From positions 1 through 64,000 of the forward strand of contig WRII01000001.1 of NCBI GenBank assembly GCA_009782825.1: a DNA stretch of 64,000 nt. Reading direction: 5' to 3'. Below the pieces are notes generated by a model. It was not told the origin of the DNA, searched no databases, and was given only the letters and a program-made list of their open reading frames with translations. Shown here piece after piece: positions 23,898-32,934 of this stretch. The stretch is from Peptococcaceae bacterium (GTDB taxonomy: Bacteria; Bacillota; Desulfitobacteriia; Desulfitobacteriales; Syntrophobotulaceae). Position 1 is the stretch's first letter, and each line of letters begins with the position of its first letter. The translations under genes were made by a program, and so were the position numbers.

Positions 23898-25205
23898 ATG
23901 CAAAGAATTCCCATGACGACGCCCCTTGTAGAAATGGATGGCGACGAGATGACGCGGATCCTGTGGCAGATGATCAAAGATAAATTGATCTTGCCTCATG
24001 TTGACCTGAAGGTTGAGTATTATGACTTGGGGCTTCTGAGCCGCAACGCTACGGATGATCAAATAACCGTTGACGCGGCCAACGCCACAAAAAAGTACGG
24101 TGTGGCTGTCAAGTGCGCCACCATCACCCCCAACGCTCAGCGTATGGAGGAATATCCTCAGCTGAAGAAGATGTGGGCGAGTCCTAACGGAACTATTCGC
24201 TCGATTTTGGACGGGACTGTTTTCCGTGTTCCGATCACAATTGACAAAATCAAACCTGTAGTAAAAAACTGGGAGGCTCCCATCACCATTGCCCGCCATG
24301 CATATGGCGATGTGTATAAGGGTGTGGAAATGGTGGTGAACGGTTCCGGGACGGCCTGCCTTGTTTTTGAGGGCAAAGACGGAGAGACACAGCGGCATGT
24401 GATTTGTGAGACATCTGAGAGCACGGCCGATATGGCGGATATGACGGATATGACTGATATGGCGGATATGACTGATATGACGGGTATGGCTGATATGACG
24501 GGTCTGGGATCAGTTATTCTGCAAGGGGTTCACAATACGGAACGTTCTATTCGCTCCTTTGCCAAATCCTGTTTCCAATATGCCTTGGATACGAAACAAG
24601 ATCTGTGGTTCAGCACCAAGGATACCATTTCTAAAGTCTATGACGGCTTTTTTAAAGAAGTATTTGAGAATGAGTACAATGCCCATTACAAGGAACAGAT
24701 GGACGCTTTGGGACTGGAGTATTTTTACACGCTCATTGACGACGCGGTGGCCCGGGTCATGAGATCCAAAGGCGGATTTGTCTGGGCTTGCAAAAACTAT
24801 GATGGTGATGTGATGAGCGATATGATTTCTACAGCCTTTGGCTCTTTGGCTATGATGACTTCGGTTTTGGTTTCCCCTGACGGCCCGGTGGAGTACGAAG
24901 CGGCCCATGGAACCGTGACGAGACACTACTATCGCCACCTTAAAGGAGAGAAGACCTCGACCAATCCCATTGCCACCATTTTTGCCTGGAGTGGGGCTCT
25001 GCGCAAAAGAGGGGAATTGGACGGTATCGGGGATTTGACAGTTTATGGGGACGCGCTGGAAGCTGCGTCTTTGGAGACGTTGAATGCCGGGATTATGACC
25101 CAGGACTTGGTGGGGCTGGTGGAGGATGGCAGTTCCCCGCGGTCTGTGACGTCGGAAGAGTTTCTCGATGAGATTGCCCGCCGTTTGGCGGAGAAATTGC
25201 GCTGA
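23898..25205 (+). CDS. icd: NADP-dependent isocitrate dehydrogenase, homodimeric eukaryotic-like type, with repeat insertion
   Basis: Oxidatively decarboxylates isocitrate to 2-oxoglutarate, producing NADPH. The 435-residue protein belongs to the type II (eukaryote-like) group: TPLVEMDGDEMTRILWQMIK at the start, ATITPNAQRMEEYPQLKKMW, SPNGTIRSILDGTVFR (isocitrate-binding), ACKNYDGDVMSDMISTAFGS (metal ligands), and EYEAAHGTVTRHYYRHLKGE (NADP site). Residues 176-203, in the clasp region, contain a low-complexity insertion of repeated DMT/DMA triplets not found in relatives, encoded by a 9-bp tandem repeat. Active-site motifs on both sides are intact. It shares a transcript with the BlaI-like gene. 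Confidence 0.93.
   Translation: MQRIPMTTPLVEMDGDEMTRILWQMIKDKLILPHVDLKVEYYDLGLLSRNATDDQITVDAANATKKYGVAVKCATITPNAQRMEEYPQLKKMWASPNGTIRSILDGTVFRVPITIDKIKPVVKNWEAPITIARHAYGDVYKGVEMVVNGSGTACLVFEGKDGETQRHVICETSESTADMADMTDMTDMADMTDMTGMADMTGLGSVILQGVHNTERSIRSFAKSCFQYALDTKQDLWFSTKDTISKVYDGFFKEVFENEYNAHYKEQMDALGLEYFYTLIDDAVARVMRSKGGFVWACKNYDGDVMSDMISTAFGSLAMMTSVLVSPDGPVEYEAAHGTVTRHYYRHLKGEKTSTNPIATIFAWSGALRKRGELDGIGDLTVYGDALEAASLETLNAGIMTQDLVGLVEDGSSPRSVTSEEFLDEIARRLAEKLR
24429..24500 (+). repeat. in-frame 9-bp tandem repeat within icd
   Basis: Eight units of consensus GATATGRCK (for example GATATGGCG, GATATGACG, GATATGACT), encoding DMA/DMT, with one GGTATGGCT variant. Because the unit is three codons, copy-number change keeps the reading frame. 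The location corresponds to the clasp segment of the dehydrogenase. Confidence 0.9.
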
Positions 25206-25265
25206 TGAAATGATGTTATAGCGTTATGGCTTCCTAAAACGCCTATATCCTCTTCGGCTATTACT

Positions 25266-26396
25266 TTATCCGTTTATGATATCCTCCAGAGAGAAAAGTT
25301 TGAGGGTATTCTTTTTTGTTGTCTCTTCCCACAGGCTCTGCGAAAATCCCGATTTCGAAAACAATACATAACAGGATGGCTTGGCCTTGGGAATCGCAAA
25401 TTTCTCAGTAAGTTTAATAAAATCCCCATAGGAAAATTCGGAATTTCGAAATTTGCATTCGCCAAGCAAAAAGTTTTTCGCATTCCTGTCAACAGCCATA
25501 ATGTCAATTTCCGTTTCTATTCCGGATGTTTTGCCCCACCAGCGTCCAATTTTGGTCGCTCGGAACGGCAGTTTTCCCTCCCGGTTTTGTTTTCGGAGAA
25601 AATCCCGGCATATACATTCAAACACAGGCGACGCAAATTCATTTAAGGCAGGTTCTACAAAATGCTCATAAACGCCTTGGGCATCTCCCGCTTCCAAATC
25701 CGACAGACAAACAAAGACAAACGCAAACCAAAAACGAAAAAAGTTATCCGTAATACGGTATAGCCCCCGTGACGCCGCTACCTTTTCCTTTTCACCTGAC
25801 AGTACGGAGAATTCACGTTCGATGATTTCTAACTCAATGAGGTTCTTTAGGTAGACGCTAATTTTATTTTTATCAATTTGCGTTTTGGTATAGATAGTAT
25901 TCAACTGTGTATTGCCAAGGGCAATCGCTTTAATAATTGTGTTATAAAGAGCGACCTCCCGCAGCTCCTGCCGCAGCAAAAACTCCACCTCGCTGTAGAG
26001 AACGCAGCCTTTTGTCAAGATGTTTTTGACAATATTTTCGCCTAGAGGAAGGTGCCTGTCAAACTGCAGAAGATAATGTGGAATCCCTCCCAAAATAGAA
26101 AAAGCAAGAATTTTATCTTCATCAGAATAATTTGGGAAGAATTGTATGGCATCATAAAACGGCATCTCATTCATTTTATAAATCCCAGTAGCACGGCCAT
26201 AGAGAGGTTTCTTTTCGGACAGGAGTTCTTTTTCGATAAAACGCATGGCACTGCCGCAAAGGATCACCATAACATTTTGATCTTTAAGTGCTTCGTCCCA
26301 AAGATTCTGCAGCAGCGACGGAATAGATGGATTGCCTTTACACATATAAGGGAATTCGTCAATCACAAGAAGCTTTTTTTCTCCGTTTGTTTTCTG
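25266..26396 (-). pseudogene. ATPase (DUF234-type AAA protein) lacking its 5' end
   Basis: The frame encodes the C-terminal three quarters of an ATPase of the archaeal-type AAA/DUF234 family: Walker B EKKLLVIDEFPYM, sensor-like VMVILCGSAMRFIEKEL, a winged-helix region (YLKNLIELEIIEREFSVLSG), and the DUF234 nuclease-like end (IDIMAVDRNAKNFLLGECKF). The P-loop and everything before Walker B is missing, and an in-frame stop occurs at about 26400, exactly where the truncated plus-strand gene begins. A GTG at 26366 could start a product without ATP binding. I treat it as a 5'-truncated gene. Confidence 0.8.
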
Positions 26397-27016
26397 TCAA
26401 AGTGGGAAATCTGGACGTTTCGTATCATAACAGCAATACTGTTATTGTAAAAGTTGAATATAGAGCAGCTGCGGCCACAAAGAGCGATTTAGATAAAATA
26501 GTTGAGGAAACGAAATTATCAATAAAAACCAATGAAGAAGTTCTGGAGTTGCGTATCAATAAAAAGGACAGTGAGGAAAGCATATGGGAATGGTTGAATA
26601 AAAACATTTCAAAATATAATATATCAGCGGATGTCCAAATTAGCATCCCAAAGCAAATCCAAAATTTTGATATGGAAATGGATGTGGGTTATATCAAAGC
26701 TGATGGACTGCAGGGGAGGTTCAAACTGAAAACTAATACGGGCGGAATCACAGCTAACAATATTCGTTTCACGGGAAATTCAACAATAGTAACAGATATG
26801 GGAAATGTCAATCTCTTATTAAGCAAAGAGGAACCAGATACGTCAGAAACCGAGATACATACTCGTAATGGGGATATTGAAATTGATGTTGGAAATTTGC
26901 TATATGAAGAAGAAGTCTCAGGTTCATTTTCTGCATCTAAAAATAAAACCATCATTATATCAAATAAATGCAGAATCAGATCATCAACGGATTATGGAAA
27001 AATCATGGTAAGATAG
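26396..27016 (+). pseudogene. DUF4097-like adhesin-fold protein, 5'-truncated
   Basis: About 206 codons of beta-repeat sequence typical of the putative adhesin DUF4097 (parallel beta solenoid): VGNLDVSYHNSNTVIVKVEY, DVQISIPKQIQNFDMEMDVG, and IHTRNGDIEIDVGNLLYEEE. Homology starts at about 26396, in the middle of a domain; the 23 codons that extend the frame upstream are antisense of the ATPase gene. The N-terminus, possibly with a membrane anchor, has been lost at the same breakpoint that truncated the ATPase. It is followed 36 bases later by the M28 peptidase. Confidence 0.65.
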
Positions 27017-27052
27017 TAAAATAAGAACCAAAACCGAGGGAGATAACAACAC

Positions 27053-28498
27053 ATGAAGATAAACAAAACCCAAAAAACGATTCTTAATCTTTCGCTCATT
27101 GTGATTACTTTAGCAATCGGCATAATTCTAGGGATCTGGCAAATGAAGCCTCCGCGTGTGGATGAGGCGTCGCTCCAATATCCAGCATACCAGCGGATGA
27201 TGGAAAACATACAAAGAATGGCGCAAAACCCACACCGTAGCGGATCAGACGAAATTAGAATTGTCCGAGCGCAGCTTCTCGCTGAGATTGAAGCTATGGG
27301 GTTGACCCCAATTGTTGAAGACGCGCCATACACGGCGTCGGAGATCGCTGATGCAGAAATGCGTTTTCATAATACAACAAGGGATGAATGGTGGGAGCAG
27401 AATCGAGGATGGATTGAGACATACTGTGATATATATAGCTTGGACGATTGGTTCGCCAGGAAGGCTGGAGAAGACGGAATTCTAGAGCTGCAAAATATTC
27501 TGGTCAAGCTGGACGCATCGGAAACAGAACGAGGCGTAATGTTTGTATCTCATTATGATAGTGTAGACACCGGCCCTGGCGCGGCGGACGATATGCTGGG
27601 TGTTTGCGTTATGCTGGAGGCCATGAGGGCGCAAGGGCAAAACAATGGCTTGAAAAACGACATTTATTTTCTCTTTACCGACGGGGAGGAAATGGCAATG
27701 TTGGGAGCGTGGAAATTTGTCAAGGCACATCCGGAGCTCAAAGACAAAATTGATATGGTGATTAACATTGAGGCCGGCGGAACAAGAGGAGGTCTTGTGC
27801 TATTTGAAACGTCACTCAAAGCATATCCATTGCTTGAAACTGTAAAAAAGTCCGGCGCAAAACCGATAGGATTTTCTTGGGCGGCGGCTGTTTATGGAAT
27901 GATGCCCAACAAAGATTCGGATTTAACTCCTTTTATTGGCGAAGGATATAAGGGTATTAATCTCGCGGCGGCTGAAGGTATGGAGCATTATCATATGCCG
28001 ACAGACTCATATGAAAATCTGAATTCCTCCACCGCATGGCACTATATACAGACAATTCTCGCTCTTGCGGACTATGCTGCCCATAATTCTTTGGACGAGC
28101 TGCGCGAATCTCCATCAGAAGCTGTATATTTTCCGTTTTTGCCAGGTGTCATGGTGTTGATGAACGCTTTGATGTCACATATCCTTTGCATTGCAGCTTG
28201 TGTCTTGGCATTGGTTTTTGGGGCGGTGCAGGAAAAACGGGGGCAGCTGAAAGTTACTCTCTCAGTTGTTCTCATGGGGGTGCTTGTCCTGCTTACAGCA
28301 GGAAGCCTGATGCTCTTTCCAGCAGGGAGTTATTTGTTCAGCATACCACTGTTCCTCATAGTGATCACAAAGTTCCTGAAAAAATGGACAATTGTCCATT
28401 ATGTTGTATGGATGATATCTGGTGTTATGGTGCTGTTGTTATGGGTTCCCGCACTGTTCCTGTTGTGGGGATCTATGGTGCAGCCGATGATGATGTGA
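27053..28498 (+). CDS. membrane-anchored M28-family zinc peptidase
   Basis: A 481-residue protein. An N-terminal membrane helix (TILNLSLIVITLAIGIILGI) places the peptidase outside. The M28 metal site is clear: VSHYDSVDTGPGAADDMLG (first His and bridging Asp), FLFTDGEEMAML (catalytic Glu and ligand), NIEAGGTRGG, and EHYHMPTDSYENLN (last His). The C-terminal 110 residues form three or four membrane helices. Probably removes N-terminal amino acids from peptides at the cell surface. The gene has its own GAGGGAG ribosome site. Confidence 0.9.
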   Translation: MKINKTQKTILNLSLIVITLAIGIILGIWQMKPPRVDEASLQYPAYQRMMENIQRMAQNPHRSGSDEIRIVRAQLLAEIEAMGLTPIVEDAPYTASEIADAEMRFHNTTRDEWWEQNRGWIETYCDIYSLDDWFARKAGEDGILELQNILVKLDASETERGVMFVSHYDSVDTGPGAADDMLGVCVMLEAMRAQGQNNGLKNDIYFLFTDGEEMAMLGAWKFVKAHPELKDKIDMVINIEAGGTRGGLVLFETSLKAYPLLETVKKSGAKPIGFSWAAAVYGMMPNKDSDLTPFIGEGYKGINLAAAEGMEHYHMPTDSYENLNSSTAWHYIQTILALADYAAHNSLDELRESPSEAVYFPFLPGVMVLMNALMSHILCIAACVLALVFGAVQEKRGQLKVTLSVVLMGVLVLLTAGSLMLFPAGSYLFSIPLFLIVITKFLKKWTIVHYVVWMISGVMVLLLWVPALFLLWGSMVQPMMM

Positions 28499-28530
28499 GG
28501 ATTGCAGTATTCCAAGTTTATTACTCTTAG

Positions 28531-28630
28531 AACTAACGCGGGCTACGCCCGCAAGTGGTCAGTGATCAGTGGTCAGTGGTCAGTATTGGATTTTCTTGCT
28601 TTTTGTTGACGCTTCGCGTCTGTAAGTTAC
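28531..28630 (+). repeat. dispersed hairpin-heptamer repeat, copy A
   Basis: Contains the hairpin GCGGGCTACGCCCGC (6-bp stem), then four GTGGTCA-type heptamers, then TATTGGATTTTCTTG, and a second small hairpin GACGCTTCGCGTC followed by AGTTACT. Copies B (42543-42622, inverted) and C (49987-50090) share the same order. It could terminate transcription after the M28 peptidase gene. Confidence 0.85.
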
Positions 28631-28645
28631 TATAGGAGAGGAGGG

Positions 28646-28849
28646 ATGGAGATGGAACAAGATAAGGTGAGTGAAAAGAAAAAAGATCATAATAAGAATA
28701 ATAATGGAATGTATATGTGTGTGGGTATGGTGCTGGGAGCGGGCGTTGGAGCGGCCGTTGGGGATGGGGCTTCTATAAGTATAGGACTGTGTGTGGGAAT
28801 GGCTCTGGGGACAATAGCAGATATGGTTGCAGTGAGAAATAAAAGATAA
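28646..28849 (+). CDS. small glycine-zipper membrane protein
   Basis: A 67-residue protein: a Lys/Asn-rich N-terminus of about 20 residues followed by two Gly/Ala-rich hydrophobic stretches with regular small-residue spacing (VGMVLGAGVGAAVGDGAS, then LCVGMALGTIADMVAV), a glycine-zipper pattern. A GAGAGGAGGG ribosome site is next to the start; the ATG two codons later (28652) is an alternative. It stands alone between a repeat and the RelB-like gene. Function unknown. Confidence 0.7.
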   Translation: MEMEQDKVSEKKKDHNKNNNGMYMCVGMVLGAGVGAAVGDGASISIGLCVGMALGTIADMVAVRNKR

Positions 28850-28873
28850 ATTGGGCTGCGAGCGCAGCCCGCC

Positions 28874-29182
28874 TTAGAAGGGATGGAGATGGAACCTGCT
28901 CTCAAAACATTCAGATCTCAGTTCCTCAAAAAGTTCCTTTGAAGTAAGATATACCTTTGTATTCGGATCGCGGCTAATAGAATCAGCCTCTTCCATTGCC
29001 GCTATTGTTTCAGCATTTGGTGTATTACCGGAAATCTCGAATGGTATTTTGCCAAGTTTTACAGCAGCTTTAATAAAAATAGTCATGGCAGTGGTCATGT
29101 TCATTCCCATGTCATCAAAGAGTATTTCCGCTTGTTTTTTTAGCATTTCGTCTATGCGGATTGTCACACTTGTTGTTCTCAT
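28874..29182 (-). CDS. RelB/DinJ-family antitoxin without an adjacent toxin
   Basis: A 102-residue protein with the ribbon-helix-helix opening RTTSVTIRIDEMLKKQAEIL and the conserved MGMNMTTAMTIFIKAAVK. The C-terminal region (MEEADSISRDPNTKVYLTSK) is where the family contacts a RelE/YafQ toxin. I start at the ATG at 29182, with AAGGGGTG 7 bases upstream. No toxin gene follows on this strand: the next 25 bases reach the end of the convergent glycine-zipper gene. It may be an orphan or an immunity-type remnant. Confidence 0.85.
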   Translation of the reverse strand: MRTTSVTIRIDEMLKKQAEILFDDMGMNMTTAMTIFIKAAVKLGKIPFEISGNTPNAETIAAMEEADSISRDPNTKVYLTSKELFEELRSECFESRFHLHPF

Positions 29183-29252
29183 TAGCATCACCCCTTACAC
29201 AAAATTGTACTAATAATGTATTGCGTTGTCAATAACATTGTTCTAAGGGGCT

Positions 29253-30473
29253 CTAAGGGGCGAGCAATTCCAGTATCTTCTGCTTGAGGTCGTTTTCGAT
29301 CCGGGACAATTCCGCTTCCGCTTCTCTGCGCTTCTGACGTCCTTCCTTCTGAATATGGACGACTTCACTCAAAGAATCAATAAGATTCTGGTTGGTGTGT
29401 TTAAGGGTTTCTATATCGACGATTCCGCGCTCGGCTTCCCGCGCGGTCTCAATCGTGCTGGTCTTAAGGGCTTCGGAGTTTTTCAGAAGAAGCGCGTTGG
29501 TCATGTCTGTGACCTCGCGTTGGGCTTTCGCGGCCTGTTGGGAATGGGCCAGACCGAGAGCGAGGATCATCTGGCTTTTCCAGAGCGGAATGGTGTTCAT
29601 GAGGGTGGACTGTATTTTTTCACTCATTAAAACATCGTTGTTTTGAATTAAGCGGATCTGCGGCGCCATTTGAATGGAGATGGCGCGGGTTAATTCCAGA
29701 TCGTGCAGTTTCTTGGAGAAACGATCACAGAGGTTGGCAAAGTCGTTGGCGGCCTGGACGTCTTCCGGCAGTCCGCTGGCGGCGGCCCGCTCTTTTAGGG
29801 CGGGGAGTTCAGTGGTTTCCGCTTCGGTAAGTTTTTGTTTCCCGGCAAGGATATACATCGTCAGTTCTTTGAAATAGACGACGTTCTGATCATAGAGTTT
29901 ATCCAGCATGGCAATATCTTTGATCAGCGTGATCTGGTGATTTTCTAATGTGGTCGTGATTTGGCCTACGTTGTTTTCCACGGAGGCATACCGAGCTTTC
30001 ATGGCCGTTATTTTATTGGAGGTCTTTTTGAAAAGGCCAAACAGGCCGGATTTTTCCTCGGCGGAGACGTCGAAACTTTTAAGCTGGACGACCAACCCGG
30101 AAAGCATGTCGCCCACTTCTCCCAGATCCCGGGAGCGCACACTGGCAAGGGTGTTTTCGGAAAAAACGGTCATTTTTCTCTGGGCGGTTGCTCCGTATTG
30201 CAAAATAATGCCTGAATCCCTGAGGTCTATTTTATGGGCAAAGTCGTCCACTTGTTTCTGTTCCCCCGGCGTAAGGCGGGCCCGCTCTGCCAGTGTATTG
30301 GAGTCGGGATCGAGGGAAACGGCGATGGGGACGGCTTGGTTGGCTGGGGTGGCTTGGGTGGCTGGGGTGGCTTGGGTGGACGGGTTGGCTGGGACGGAAC
30401 AGGGTGGGTCGGAGCTGAGAACCAGTGTGGGTGTCTGATCAAGGATGAGCTCTAGATGATTGTGTTCACTCAT
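29253..30473 (-). CDS. telA: TelA-like toxic anion resistance protein
   Basis: A 406-residue, largely coiled-coil cytoplasmic protein of the TelA (PF05816) family, named for tellurite resistance and more generally linked to envelope stress. Recognisable blocks: GLFGLFKKTSNKITAMKARY, TLIKDIAMLDKLYDQNVVYF, LTRAISIQMAPQIRLIQNND, and TLMNTIPLWKSQMILALGLA. The N-terminal 50 residues carry a low-complexity TQATPATQATPANQ segment from an 18-bp tandem repeat. It overlaps the end of the XpaC-like gene by 4 bases (ATGA), the normal pairing for these two families. Confidence 0.92.
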   Translation of the reverse strand: MSEHNHLELILDQTPTLVLSSDPPCSVPANPSTQATPATQATPANQAVPIAVSLDPDSNTLAERARLTPGEQKQVDDFAHKIDLRDSGIILQYGATAQRKMTVFSENTLASVRSRDLGEVGDMLSGLVVQLKSFDVSAEEKSGLFGLFKKTSNKITAMKARYASVENNVGQITTTLENHQITLIKDIAMLDKLYDQNVVYFKELTMYILAGKQKLTEAETTELPALKERAAASGLPEDVQAANDFANLCDRFSKKLHDLELTRAISIQMAPQIRLIQNNDVLMSEKIQSTLMNTIPLWKSQMILALGLAHSQQAAKAQREVTDMTNALLLKNSEALKTSTIETAREAERGIVDIETLKHTNQNLIDSLSEVVHIQKEGRQKRREAEAELSRIENDLKQKILELLAP

Positions 30474-31648
30474 GATATTCCGGCTCCTTTTCCAATATCA
30501 AATTTTTGTCCTGTGAGGCCTTCTTGGGCCAGCATGGTCTCCAATACTTTTATATCGGTGCTGACGTCAAGAACGTCTTCCTCTGTGAGGTGCTCCAGCA
30601 GGGTGCAAAAAGCACTGTAAACGGTGTCCAGGGCATTTTCAATGTCCTTTTTTGTATTTCTGGCGCTTTCTGCATCCATTCTGTCAAATTGTTGGTATTT
30701 GTCCACGAGTTTTAGGGTAAGGGGAAGATAATAGCTGGTAAACTTGCGTGTTAACGGCAGCTTTTTGGGGTGGGTTTCCACATAGATAAAGATTTTCTCG
30801 ATAATAGTCTGAAGTTTACTCAGCTTCTCACTCATATCGGAATCGGGAAAGGCGTCGTGACAGGCTCGGATCTTCCGCAGAACTTCTATTTTCTGGGTTT
30901 TAAAGCTTTCTAAATTGGCTAGTTCCGGGGTGTTCATGCGCTGCAACCGCTCCTTCTCGGCAGCCTCGTGTTCTTGTCGGTTCTGTTCACTCTCCCGGTA
31001 CAACCGGTACGCTTCTTCGCCGTAGATAAGGCAGGTTTCCTGATCATCCATGCGAACACCCGACAGCATATGCTTTTTTGTGGCTCGGCGTATGTCTTTT
31101 TTAACGGTTTTGGAAGTCTCCCTTGTAATGCTTGTAATCTCATCTAGCGTGCGCACGCTTTTTTCTTTCATAAGAGAAATGATTTGCCGTGTGCGTAAGG
31201 CGAGTCTTCTCTTGCTGACTCCATTAACGGTTAAAAACACAAACAGCAGTACGGGGAGGGTAGAAACAGCACACAGAACCCCAAATAGATTTCCAAAGGC
31301 AGGGATAGCGACGGACAATATCCCCAGCGTGATCGCCGCCAGGCCGAAGATGATAAGGCCCAATATGCTGAGCACAAGGGTGGGAAGCCCCATCCACCAT
31401 TTTGGCTCACGGCTGATTTTCGCGGCTGTAGCTGTGGGCGCATACGCATGCGCCGGCGCGGTGTGGCTGTCTTGCTGCGGTTCATGGAATGTGTCTGGGG
31501 GCGGCTCATTCTTTTTATGGGTAATGTTTTTTATAACGGCATCGCGTATATCACGTCCGATAGCTTTTAGCTGAGAGGGGTCTTTATGATGAATAATTTC
31601 TTGCGTAATATCTCCAATCCATTCGCTGAGGTCTTTTTTATGGCCCAT
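30470..31648 (-). CDS. XpaC-like 5-bromo-4-chloroindolyl phosphate hydrolysis family protein
   Basis: A 392-residue membrane protein of the XpaC family (PF10112). A polar N-terminal region of about 85 residues precedes two hydrophobic helices (LPTLVLSILGLIIFGLAAIT and FGVLCAVSTLPVLLFVFLTV). A cytoplasmic helical domain follows, with a winged-helix-like segment (VRTLDEITSITRETSKTVKK) and coiled coil (KERLQRMNTPELANLESFKT). It is translationally coupled to telA; the two probably act together at the membrane. The biochemical role is not established despite the name. Divergent from the phosphatase gene at 31874. Confidence 0.85.
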   Translation of the reverse strand: MGHKKDLSEWIGDITQEIIHHKDPSQLKAIGRDIRDAVIKNITHKKNEPPPDTFHEPQQDSHTAPAHAYAPTATAAKISREPKWWMGLPTLVLSILGLIIFGLAAITLGILSVAIPAFGNLFGVLCAVSTLPVLLFVFLTVNGVSKRRLALRTRQIISLMKEKSVRTLDEITSITRETSKTVKKDIRRATKKHMLSGVRMDDQETCLIYGEEAYRLYRESEQNRQEHEAAEKERLQRMNTPELANLESFKTQKIEVLRKIRACHDAFPDSDMSEKLSKLQTIIEKIFIYVETHPKKLPLTRKFTSYYLPLTLKLVDKYQQFDRMDAESARNTKKDIENALDTVYSAFCTLLEHLTEEDVLDVSTDIKVLETMLAQEGLTGQKFDIGKGAGIS

Positions 31649-31873
31649 ATATTTTCTCCTGTATTCGACACTCTTTTTCCAACTTAGTTCATGCAGCTCT
31701 GGTTCACATAGCCAATGTCACAAATGAATTTGTATTATATAGTGTCATAATAACACAACACCCAAGGAGCCGCAACGTAATTGGTACGCCCTGATATGCA
31801 GCGCGATTTGCATTCTGCCCCATAATAAAATATCATTATCTTTAGTCTCATTATGTATAGTGAGGATACACCT

Positions 31874-32344
31874 ATGAAACTCCTTTTTGTATGCACGGGG
31901 AACACATGTCGGAGTCCAATGGCCGCAGCATTGGCGAGCCATATATTTGCTTCGGACATTGTGGTTGAGTCAGCGGGAATTGATGCTTTTGAGGGGGAGT
32001 CGGCGAGCCCCCCGGCTATAGCTGTTATGGAAAGGCGCGGCATTGATTTGAGCGGGCACTGTGCCAAACGTTTGACGATGGAGATGGTGGGAGACGCTGA
32101 TATGATTGTGACTATGACCACGGCCCAACAGGCTTTAGTATGGCGGCTGGGGCCGGAGTTTGCGGATAAGGTTTATTTGTTGAGCGAGATTGCTGTGCTG
32201 GAGGATATGGCGGCCAATATTTCTGATCCTTGGGGCGGCGGCATGGATCGATATGAGGAATGTGCGGCGCTGTTGGAGAAATGCCTGCGGAGTATGGCCC
32301 CAAACTTTGAAGAAGCCTGTGAGGAGGATCTTGAGGAAGGATGA
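31874..32344 (+). CDS. low-molecular-weight protein-tyrosine/arginine phosphatase
   Basis: A 156-residue phosphatase with the P-loop VCTGNTCRSPMAAALA near the N-terminus (Cys7, Arg13) and the general-acid Asp in NISDPWGGGMDRYEEC. The threonine in CTGNTCRS at the position typical of YwlE-like enzymes suggests arginine phosphatase activity. I start at ATG 31874 with GTGAGGA 7 bases upstream. It is followed 10 bases later by rpiB, the normal gene order in Clostridia, heading the rpiB-glyA-comEB-atp run. Confidence 0.9.
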   Translation: MKLLFVCTGNTCRSPMAAALASHIFASDIVVESAGIDAFEGESASPPAIAVMERRGIDLSGHCAKRLTMEMVGDADMIVTMTTAQQALVWRLGPEFADKVYLLSEIAVLEDMAANISDPWGGGMDRYEECAALLEKCLRSMAPNFEEACEEDLEEG

Positions 32345-32354
32345 GGGGAGGGAT

Positions 32355-32831
32355 ATGCCCATGCGTGTGGTGCTGGGTGCGGATCATGGCGGGTTTCGCC
32401 TGAAGGAGATTGTTAAGGGGTACATACGCCTGAGGGATATTGAGGTGGAGGACTGCGGAACTCATGGCTTGGAGTCTGTGGATTATCCGGATTTTGCCTA
32501 TCCCGTGGCTGGGGCTGTGGCGGATGGCCGCGCGGATTTTGGTATTCTGGTGTGCACGACGGGGAATGGTATGGCCATGGCGGCTAATAAGGTTCCGGGA
32601 ATTCGGGCGGCGTTGTGTATGAATGTTTATATGGCCCGCATGTCACGATTGCATAATGACGCGAATATTTTAGCTCTGGGAGAAGGGGTGACGGATGACG
32701 AACTGGCTTTAGAGATGGTCGATATTTTTTTGTCGACGGAGTTTGAGCAGGGGCGCCATGTGGCGCGGGTGAAGAAGATAGATAAGATGGAGAAAATAGA
32801 GAAAACAGAGAAAACAGAGAAAACAGAATGA
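32355..32831 (+). CDS. rpiB: ribose-5-phosphate isomerase B
   Basis: Interconverts ribose-5-phosphate and ribulose-5-phosphate in the pentose phosphate pathway. VVLGADHGGFRLKEIVKGYI is the characteristic opening; the active-site Cys is in ILVCTTGNGMAMAANKVPGI; HNDANILALGEG closes the site. At 158 residues it is slightly longer than usual because of a C-terminal tail KIDKMEKIEKTEKTEKTE, encoded by a GAGAAAACA tandem repeat (about 32780-32829) that is not part of the fold. Start ATG 32355 has GGGGAGGG 4 bases upstream. Confidence 0.94.
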   Translation: MPMRVVLGADHGGFRLKEIVKGYIRLRDIEVEDCGTHGLESVDYPDFAYPVAGAVADGRADFGILVCTTGNGMAMAANKVPGIRAALCMNVYMARMSRLHNDANILALGEGVTDDELALEMVDIFLSTEFEQGRHVARVKKIDKMEKIEKTEKTEKTE

Positions 32832-32934
32832 AAACATATGCTTTGATATACCAGACCCTTTCTTGCACCGGATACCCTGAAAGGATACTTGTGGTCGGAG
32901 AGTCTATTTTGCAGATGAGAGGAGGGGTAGAAGT

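Noticed and set aside
28531-28630. CRISPR-like repeats
   Set aside because: The GTGGTCA units are contiguous heptamers without spacers and no cas genes are present.
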